The notes beneath the pieces are model-generated. The model made no database searches. It was not told where the DNA came from and was given only the letters and a program-made list of their open reading frames with translations. A stretch of 37,685 nt of DNA, taken from RUG11237 sp045119215 (GTDB taxonomy: Bacteria > Bacillota > Clostridia > Lachnospirales > Lachnospiraceae). Positions within the stretch are counted from its first letter, which is position 1. Every line of letters begins with the position of its first letter. Location: positions 1-37,685 of the forward strand of contig JBGVDD010000040.1 in NCBI GenBank assembly GCA_045119215.1, given 5' to 3'. Position numbers and translations under genes: made by a program. Of this stretch, positions 32,121 through 37,685 are shown in pieces.

Positions 32121-33590
32121 TTAAAATTTTCCTTCATGTAATCGATTACGGATTTCCTTCAATGACTGCTCTTTTAATAGCATTCCGTCTTTAAATACGG
32201 TGACCAACTCATTTTTGCTTTCACAAGCCTCTTTCCATGTATGTCCATCCGTAAACTGATAACCATCTTTCGTTTTCTCAACAATACAACAGCCTTTCTG
32301 AGATTTTTTAAATCCTCCCTCTTTTGGATTCTTAAAAATCGGGAATGGCTTTTCATTAATTTCACAATAGGTTGCCTTGATACAGGAACTAAAGGTATCT
32401 CTTGTAAATGGTTTTAAAACTCCATCCTCCTCAATGCACTGGAAGGAAAAAGAGCCTACACCTAGTGCCACATTGGAGCAGGCAAATCCTGCCTCCTCTA
32501 ATATCTTGTATATCTGCTCACACCTTTGCACTGTAATAGAATCTCCATAAATGGCTTTCACATGAGGATCTAACACTTTGTATCCCTTGCTATTAATGGT
32601 ACCACCAAATTCATCCCATAACTTAAACACTGTTTTTGTCACAACCTCTACACAATCTCCAGAATCTCCACGCATCAGCATACATCCATTATGAGCCAGG
32701 ATATCCTCTTTTATTTGCGGTAGTACATTATCAATAATGTTCCAATAATCATAAGAGTCTAATACTACAGAAAAACTTGTGTCCGGATAAATTTCTTTCA
32801 ACAAACGCTTTAACAATGTTACTTCATCACCATCTATGGCATAATTACTACACATAACAGAATGCTCTGTACTAGGGCTTCCAAAAGCAACCGGTTCTTT
32901 CGTACAATCACAATTATAATTCTGCTCTAAATATGGAATCGTTGGAACTGTGGCAGTATTCAAAAAAGATAAACACCATCCTGCCCCTGCCTTTACTGCC
33001 GAATCAGTACATTCTTCCCCACGAAAATCAAAAGCTCCCAGGGCTCTTGCAGGAGATATGGTATCATCACAGGTTTTAGCATAATATTCATTTACAATCT
33101 GACGATAGGTACAACCTACCGTTGCAGCAATCATTGGATGCCAGCTTTCTGCTGAAATCAGGCTTTCCAAAGATTGTGGCAGCCATGCAAAGTCCGGGTG
33201 TGTATTCGTTATGCCAAACATAGGCACATGCATAGGTACTTTTGCTCCCTCCGGCAAGGCTACAATCTCAAGGGGAAGATAACCAAGTTTATGAAGCTTC
33301 TCAATCTTTTCTATTTTGTATGCGTTACTTCCAAGTGTGGCATCCATAATTCTCTTATATTCTCCAATCACCTGTTCAAAGGGCTTATTAAAAAACTCTT
33401 CATTGAAATAATCCATTAAATATGTCTTAATAAATCCCTGTAATCCAAACATTACTACCATATCCCATCGATTCACACGACTCATACGTGGTGTAAAATA
33501 GGATACTGATTTTGTAATGTTTTTAGGCAGCATCTCTGCATGTACTGCTTTATAAAAGTCAATTAATAACATTGGATTTACTCTATTCAT
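32121..33590 (-). CDS. nadV: Nicotinamide phosphoribosyltransferase-like protein
   Basis: This 489-residue protein is the length of NAMPT/NadV, which makes NMN from nicotinamide and PRPP. Shared landmarks are NPMLLIDFYKAVHAEMLP and VSYFTPRMSR at the N-terminus, FDFRGEEC (NAMPT: DFGxRGxSS), the catalytic-site His in GSPSTEHSV, VVLDSYDYWN (NAMPT: VVSDSYDIYN), the phosphate-binding segment MRGDSGD (NAMPT: RPDSGNP) and NSKGYKVLDP. The RGDSGD variation is in the pyrophosphate pocket. A Namat-type enzyme using ADP-ribose pyrophosphate is an alternative that cannot be excluded. The start chosen is ATG 33590, 8-14 bases after a GGAGGTG site, rather than the upstream in-frame start at 33614. It overlaps the preceding stop by 8 bases. 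Confidence 0.85.
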   Translation of the reverse strand: MNRVNPMLLIDFYKAVHAEMLPKNITKSVSYFTPRMSRVNRWDMVVMFGLQGFIKTYLMDYFNEEFFNKPFEQVIGEYKRIMDATLGSNAYKIEKIEKLHKLGYLPLEIVALPEGAKVPMHVPMFGITNTHPDFAWLPQSLESLISAESWHPMIAATVGCTYRQIVNEYYAKTCDDTISPARALGAFDFRGEECTDSAVKAGAGWCLSFLNTATVPTIPYLEQNYNCDCTKEPVAFGSPSTEHSVMCSNYAIDGDEVTLLKRLLKEIYPDTSFSVVLDSYDYWNIIDNVLPQIKEDILAHNGCMLMRGDSGDCVEVVTKTVFKLWDEFGGTINSKGYKVLDPHVKAIYGDSITVQRCEQIYKILEEAGFACSNVALGVGSFSFQCIEEDGVLKPFTRDTFSSCIKATYCEINEKPFPIFKNPKEGGFKKSQKGCCIVEKTKDGYQFTDGHTWKEACESKNELVTVFKDGMLLKEQSLKEIRNRLHEGKF

Positions 33591-34371
33591 AATCAAACAC
33601 CTCCACTTTTTCATTTCTCTTTGTAAAAATACTATTGGTTGTATAAATTCGTTTTATCAAATCACTCTGAATCAGATTCCCTTCTAACACTGTGTTTTCA
33701 CAATGTGACACATAAAGATAAATATCCTTTGCCCCCAGCTCTTTTAATGCTTTTGCACTGTAATAAAACGTTCCCCCTTTACTACAGATATCATCTATAA
33801 TCAATATGGTACTATTCTCAATTAATTCTGTTTGACCTGATACTGACAGTCCCAAAATCTCACCGGTTGACCAGTCACGTTTTTTAATTCCAAACACATA
33901 CGGTTGGCTAAACATGGTAGAATAGCGTTTCATTGCACCTTCATCAGGATAAAATAACAATATACGATTCCCCAATTTTTCTACTACCTTATCCACGTAT
34001 TTCTTTGGAGACTCAACGTGAATATGATTGATCAATGCCTCACTAACATAGGAGTGAGGATCTAATACCGTGACACTGGAAAAAGATAAATCGTTAATCA
34101 TTTCACTAAAATATTTTAATGTAAAGATATCTTCACCCTGTTTTACCCTGTCCTGTCTGGCATTTGGAATATATGGAAGTTTTAAAGAAATATCTGTGAT
34201 TCCTTTACTTCTTAAATGTTTTGTCAAAAAATAAAGTGCAATCAATTCCTCATTGTTTTCATAATGCCATATAATCTCTGCCGGCTTATCTAATTGAACT
34301 TCTTCTTTTATCAAAAGAGTTCCATCTGGAAAATGATTGATATCTATTATTTTATTATTATACTTAATCAT
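33583..34371 (-). CDS. PRPP-synthetase-like protein of an NAD-salvage operon
   Basis: This 262-residue protein has a ribose-phosphate pyrophosphokinase fold: an N-terminal FPDGTLLIKEEV (Prs: FSDGE), the ATP-site segment PYIPNARQDRVKQGEDIFTLK (Prs: YARQDR), VTVLDPHS where Prs has DLHA/S, and the PRPP-type loop ILIIDDICSKGGTF. It is about 50 residues shorter than housekeeping Prs (about 315) and lacks the long QIQGFF-like loop after DPHS, so it is a specialised paralogue. It would supply the activated sugar to the downstream NAMPT-like enzyme. In the NARP1 phage/bacterial pathway an annotated Prs homologue instead pyrophosphorylates ADP-ribose; this pair is a candidate for that. First gene of the operon; GTAGGAGATGAG precedes the ATG. 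Confidence 0.83.
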   Translation of the reverse strand: MIKYNNKIIDINHFPDGTLLIKEEVQLDKPAEIIWHYENNEELIALYFLTKHLRSKGITDISLKLPYIPNARQDRVKQGEDIFTLKYFSEMINDLSFSSVTVLDPHSYVSEALINHIHVESPKKYVDKVVEKLGNRILLFYPDEGAMKRYSTMFSQPYVFGIKKRDWSTGEILGLSVSGQTELIENSTILIIDDICSKGGTFYYSAKALKELGAKDIYLYVSHCENTVLEGNLIQSDLIKRIYTTNSIFTKRNEKVEVFDYE

Positions 34372-34390
34372 ACTCTCATCTCCTACTAAT

Positions 34391-34442
34391 TATCTTTTTG
34401 ATATTATCTATTTGATGTTGTTATCATACTATCATTTTGATA
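34391..34442. promoter_or_regulatory. Three TATC-N5-GATA operator-like sites
   Basis: TATCTTTTTGATA (34391-34403), TATCTATTTGATG (34405-34417) and TATCATTTTGATA (34430-34442) are near-identical 13-bp palindromes. The first two are spaced 14 bases apart; the third overlaps the promoter spacer. The encoded NrtR-like protein is the obvious candidate to bind them. Confidence 0.6.
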
Positions 34443-34451
34443 ATATGTCAA
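34423..34451 (-). promoter_or_regulatory. Promoter of the NAD-salvage operon
   Basis: On the minus strand, TTGACA (34451-34446), 17-base spacer, TATGAT (34428-34423). The third operator-like palindrome lies inside the spacer and touches no hexamer completely, an arrangement typical of repressor control. The two other palindromes fall in the early transcribed leader. Confidence 0.75.
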
Positions 34452-34477
34452 GAGATAATTTTTTATTTAAAAAAAAA

Positions 34478-34661
34478 TAAGTTTGCAAGCCACTTTATTG
34501 CTTACAAACTTATTATAGATAAAATCGTAACTGTTCAGTACAGGTCTCAGCATTTACTGCTGAGACCGTAAGAAAATGTGCATTTTACAAAAATCGGGCA
34601 ATTTTGCATGCGTAAGCATTGCCCGATTTAACGTATCTGTTCAATTATTCTGAACAGATAC
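34478..34661. repeat. Block of four consecutive hairpins, possible composite palindromic repeat
   Basis: Between two minus-strand operons lie four stems in 184 bases: AATAAGTTTG...CAAACTTATT (34478-34513, with one mismatch then AAGC/GCTT); GGTCTCAGC...GCTGAGACC (about 34543-34567); AAATCGGGCAAT...ATTGCCCGATTT (about 34592-34630); and GTATCTGTTCA...TGAACAGATAC (34633-34661). The last matches the hairpin at 21070-21100. At least one probably terminates the ABC exporter operon that ends at 34685. The T-runs are short, so a repeat/MITE-like origin is also possible. Confidence 0.6.
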
Positions 34662-34684
34662 ATAAAAACTTTGAAATTGGAATC

Positions 34685-36544
34685 TTATTTTCCCGCTGAC
34701 AACTGATAGTATTTTCCCTTTGCTTCCATCAGCTGTTCATGATTGCCTCGTTCTATAATTCTTCCCTGCTCTAACACCATGATACAATCACTGTTTTGTA
34801 TGGTGGAAAGTCTATGAGCAATAACAAAGGTGGTCCTTCCAGCCATCAATTTATCCATACCATCCTGAACCAGTTTTTCCGTTCTAGTATCAATGGAGCT
34901 GGTTGCTTCATCTAAAATCAACACAGGAGGGTCTGCAATGGCTGCCCTGGCAATGGCTAGAAGCTGACGCTGCCCCTGACTTAAGTTTGCCCCGTCACCG
35001 GTTAGTATGGTGTCATATCCTTCCGGAAGTCTTCTGATAAAGCCATCTGCATTTGCTAACTTTGCTGCTGCAACTACTTCTTCGTCTGTTGCATCCAGTC
35101 TGCCGTAGCGGATGTTATCACGCACACTCATGGTAAACAAATGAGTGTCCTGGAGAACAATCCCCAGAGAATGTCTTAAATCTGCTTTTTTTATCTTGTT
35201 AATATTAATTCCATCATATCGAATCTTACCATCCTGAATATCATAGAAACGGTTAATTAAATTGGTAATTGTAGTTTTTCCTGCTCCTGTAGAACCCACA
35301 AATGCAATTTTCTGCCCCGGTGTGGCATATAAATCCACGTTATGAAGCACAATCTTTTCATCATTATAGCCAAAGTCCACATCGTCAAATACTACATCGC
35401 CTTTCAGTTCCACATAAGTAGTAGGGTCGCCGTTCTGATGCTTATGTTCCCATGCCCAGATTCCTGTTCTCTCTTTGCATGGAACTAATTTATCCCCTTC
35501 CCGCTTTGCATTCACTAAGGTAACATAGCCATCATCCACTTCCGGTGTTTCATCTAAAAGGTTAAATATTCGCTCTGCACCTGCCATAGCCATAACAATG
35601 GCATTTAACTGCTGACTTACCTGATTGATTGGCATATTAAAGCTTTTATTAAATGTAAGGAAGGAAGCCAGTGACCCTAAGGTCAGACCTGCAAAACCGT
35701 TAATGGCCATAATTCCTCCCACAATAGCACACAATACATAGCTGATATTTCCAAGCTGCGCTGTAACAGGTGCCAAAATATTTGCAAATTTATTGGCATT
35801 ATCCGCGCTTTCGAATAATTTGTTATTTAACTCATTAAATTTGTCAATGCTTTCTTCTTCATGGCAGAACACTTTTACAACTTTCTGCCCTTCCATCATT
35901 TCTTCAATATAACCATTCACTGCTCCAATGGCCTGTTGCTGTGCCATAAAATATTTTCCACTCTGTCCTGCAATTTTTCTGGTAGCAGTGAGCATAATTG
36001 CCACCATTACAAGGGTAAGAACAGTCAATGGAACATTTAAGGCAATCATACATACCACTACACTGACAATGGTAATGGCACTGGAAAAAATCTGTGGCAT
36101 ACTCTGACTAATCATCTGCCGTAAGGTATCAATATCATTGGTGTAAATAGACATAATATCACCATGGGCATTGGTATCAAAGTATTTGATAGGAAGGCTT
36201 TCCATCTTGGTAAACAGGGAATTACGAAGATTTTTCAAAGTTCCCTGGGTTACATTGACCATGATTCTGTTATATGTGTAAGTAGCAAGAATTCCAACAG
36301 CATAAATGCATGCAACTCTGGTAATTTCTTTCAATAAATCCGTAAAATCCGGGTTTTCTGCTTTTAAAAGCGGTAAAATAAAATCATCAATTAAGGTCTG
36401 CATAAACATTGTTCCTTGCACATTTGCAAGGACGCTGACAAAAATACAGACTGCTACAAAAATCAGATGAAATTTATAGGTCTTTAAAATATATGCCATT
36501 AGGCGTTGAAATGTTTTTCCTGTATTTTTATTTTGTTCTCTCAT
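34685..36544 (-). CDS. Heterodimeric ABC exporter subunit (permease-ATPase), signature-degenerate half
   Basis: This 619-residue half-transporter has an N-terminal six-helix ABC exporter domain (about 20-325) and a C-terminal ATPase. The ATPase shows Walker A GSTGAGKTT, signature LSQGQRQ (Gln in place of the usual second Gly), Walker B PVLILDEATSSID with the catalytic Glu, and the switch His in VIAHRLSTIQNSD. A stretch of about 30 residues with GIWAWEHKHQNGD lies between the two domains. The partner upstream has the complementary defect (Asp for the catalytic Glu), so the pair forms one consensus and one degenerate ATP site, as in known heterodimeric exporters. Substrate unknown; multidrug or peptide export is typical. 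The ATG abuts the stop of the partner gene. Confidence 0.92.
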   Translation of the reverse strand: MREQNKNTGKTFQRLMAYILKTYKFHLIFVAVCIFVSVLANVQGTMFMQTLIDDFILPLLKAENPDFTDLLKEITRVACIYAVGILATYTYNRIMVNVTQGTLKNLRNSLFTKMESLPIKYFDTNAHGDIMSIYTNDIDTLRQMISQSMPQIFSSAITIVSVVVCMIALNVPLTVLTLVMVAIMLTATRKIAGQSGKYFMAQQQAIGAVNGYIEEMMEGQKVVKVFCHEEESIDKFNELNNKLFESADNANKFANILAPVTAQLGNISYVLCAIVGGIMAINGFAGLTLGSLASFLTFNKSFNMPINQVSQQLNAIVMAMAGAERIFNLLDETPEVDDGYVTLVNAKREGDKLVPCKERTGIWAWEHKHQNGDPTTYVELKGDVVFDDVDFGYNDEKIVLHNVDLYATPGQKIAFVGSTGAGKTTITNLINRFYDIQDGKIRYDGININKIKKADLRHSLGIVLQDTHLFTMSVRDNIRYGRLDATDEEVVAAAKLANADGFIRRLPEGYDTILTGDGANLSQGQRQLLAIARAAIADPPVLILDEATSSIDTRTEKLVQDGMDKLMAGRTTFVIAHRLSTIQNSDCIMVLEQGRIIERGNHEQLMEAKGKYYQLSAGK

Positions 36545-37685
36545 TTATGCTTCCCCCTTTCCTTCATCAAAGTCACCACTACCTTTTGTCTGGGACTCAT
36601 AGACTTCTCTGTAAATTTCGTTATGTTTCAACAATTCTTCGTGAGTGCCAAAGCCAGCAATCTCGCCTTCATTCATTACAAGAATACGGTCAGAATTTTG
36701 TACACTGGAAACACGCTGGGCAATAATCAATTTGGTGGTATCCGGTATCTCCTCTGCAAATGCCTTGCGGATTTTTGCATCTGTTGCCATATCTACAGCA
36801 CTGGTGGAATCATCCAAAATCAGAATCTTAGGTTTCTTTAAAAGTGCTCTGGCAATACAAAGTCTTTGTCTCTGTCCACCGGAAACGTTACTTCCACCCT
36901 GCTCAATATATGTGTTGTACTTTTGGGGCATCTTTTCAATAAATTCGTCCGCACAGGCAAGTCTACAGGCGTGTTCACATTCTTCCTGTGTGGCTTCCTT
37001 ATTGCCCCAGCGGAGGTTTTCTAAAATCGTGCCGCTAAATAATGTGTTCTTCTGTAACACCACAGATACTTGATTTCGAAGGGCCTCCATATCATATTCC
37101 CTTACATCTCTTCCACCAACAAGCACAGCACCTTTTTGTACATCATATAGCCTGCTGATTAGATTAACCAAACTGGTCTTCGCACTTCCGGTTCCACCAA
37201 TAATACCAATGGTTTCCCCGGAATGAATGGAAAGATTAATATTTTTTAATACAGCTTCCCCGCCTTTGTTCTGATAACTGAAATCCACATTTTGAAATTC
37301 AATGCTTCCGTTTTCCACTTCGTAAACAGGGGCTTTCGGATTTTGTAAATCGCTGGTTTCATTGATTACCTCTGCAATACGCTTTCCGCTGGCCACACTC
37401 ATGCTGACCATGACAAAGACCATGGAAAGCATCATCAAACTCATAAGGATATTCATACAATAGGTCAGTAAACTCATCAACTCACCTGTGGTAAGCTCAC
37501 TTCCAACAATCATTTTGGCTCCTATCCAGCTGATTCCTAAGATGCATGCATATACTGTAAACTGCATGGCAGGTGCATTAAATGCCAGCACGCATTCTGC
37601 TTTCGAAAAAATGTCCGCAACTGTTCCACTTTCCTTCGTAAACTTTTCTGTTTCGTAGTCCTCTCTGACATACGCCTTTACTACA
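36545..37685 (-). CDS. Heterodimeric ABC exporter subunit, partial (5' end beyond window)
   Basis: The frame enters from the right edge and runs through the window with no start needed: VVKAYVREDYETEKF at the edge is the intracellular coupling helix region typical of the exporter domain. The visible part holds the last membrane helices and the complete ATPase: Walker A GGTGSAKTS (Ala before Lys), signature VSGGQRQRLC, Walker B ILILDDSTSAVD with Asp replacing the catalytic Glu, and Gln in IIAQRVSSVQ at the switch-His position. It is therefore the non-catalytic Walker half that pairs with the LSQGQ half encoded next. An apparent GTG start at 37591 is an internal codon. TAA is followed directly by the ATG of the partner. 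Confidence 0.92.
   Translation of the reverse strand, partial: VVKAYVREDYETEKFTKESGTVADIFSKAECVLAFNAPAMQFTVYACILGISWIGAKMIVGSELTTGELMSLLTYCMNILMSLMMLSMVFVMVSMSVASGKRIAEVINETSDLQNPKAPVYEVENGSIEFQNVDFSYQNKGGEAVLKNINLSIHSGETIGIIGGTGSAKTSLVNLISRLYDVQKGAVLVGGRDVREYDMEALRNQVSVVLQKNTLFSGTILENLRWGNKEATQEECEHACRLACADEFIEKMPQKYNTYIEQGGSNVSGGQRQRLCIARALLKKPKILILDDSTSAVDMATDAKIRKAFAEEIPDTTKLIIAQRVSSVQNSDRILVMNEGEIAGFGTHEELLKHNEIYREVYESQTKGSGDFDEGKGEA

Overview
The window looks like a chromosomal segment of a low-GC Firmicute, most likely a gut Lachnospiraceae or related Clostridia. The evidence is AT-rich DNA with GGAGG-type ribosome sites and TTGACA/TATAAT promoters, a DUF4364 protein, BspA-type leucine-rich surface proteins, an AAA-ATPase/PD-(D/E)XK protein, and a short malic enzyme. 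No rRNA, tRNA, CRISPR array or prophage was recognised. Family names come from reading motifs, not from database searches.

Region 1 (1-1.34 kb) holds the tail of an unidentified gene and a MacB/FtsX-type permease, closed by a terminator. Region 2 (1.38-11.1 kb) is a co-directional sulfur assimilation block: cysK, a sulfate-binding lipoprotein, the CysT/CysW permeases, the CysA ATPase, an AprA/AprB-type APS reductase, and CysD/CysN ATP sulfurylase. It covers sulfate import, activation to APS, reduction to sulfite, and cysteine synthesis. The sulfide-producing step (sulfite reductase), CysC and CysH are absent. It ends in a 17-bp terminator stem that also closes the opposing operon malic enzyme - YhcC-like radical SAM - DUF4364 (11.1-13.7 kb).

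Region 3 (13.8-22.6 kb) is accessory DNA. An IS-type transposase sits beside a run of damaged secreted or surface genes. These are a 5'-truncated secreted-type protein, a lipoprotein signal separated by a frame change from a 1477-residue DUF6273/leucine-rich protein, a 99-residue stub of a second leucine-rich protein, a Big2 immunoglobulin-like fragment, and a WG-repeat-like C-terminal fragment. Region 4 (22.6-23.4 kb) has no protein gene. It carries a near-consensus promoter, a probable small RNA with exposed CCCCC motifs, and a second structured RNA-like element ending in a terminator.

Region 5 (23.4-31.1 kb) carries a TRIC/UPF0126 membrane protein, an EamA transporter, a decayed zinc-ribbon gene, a NifX-like/SlyD-like fusion with a His/Cys-rich linker, a sensor with two substrate-binding domains, a degenerate GGDEF and an intact EAL domain, and the AAA-ATPase/PD-(D/E)XK protein. 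Region 6 (31.2-34.45 kb) is a compact NAD-salvage operon on the minus strand, in transcription order PRPP-synthetase-like, nicotinamide phosphoribosyltransferase-like, NrtR-like regulator. Its promoter is overlaid by TATC-N5-GATA operator-like sites. A block of four hairpins (34.48-34.66 kb) separates it from region 7, a heterodimeric ABC exporter that runs off the right edge.

The best candidates for something undescribed are the NAD operon (it could be a NARP1-like ADP-ribose to NAD route rather than ordinary NMN salvage), the C-rich small RNA with its structured neighbour, the compact assimilatory AprBA, and the NifX-SlyD fusion.
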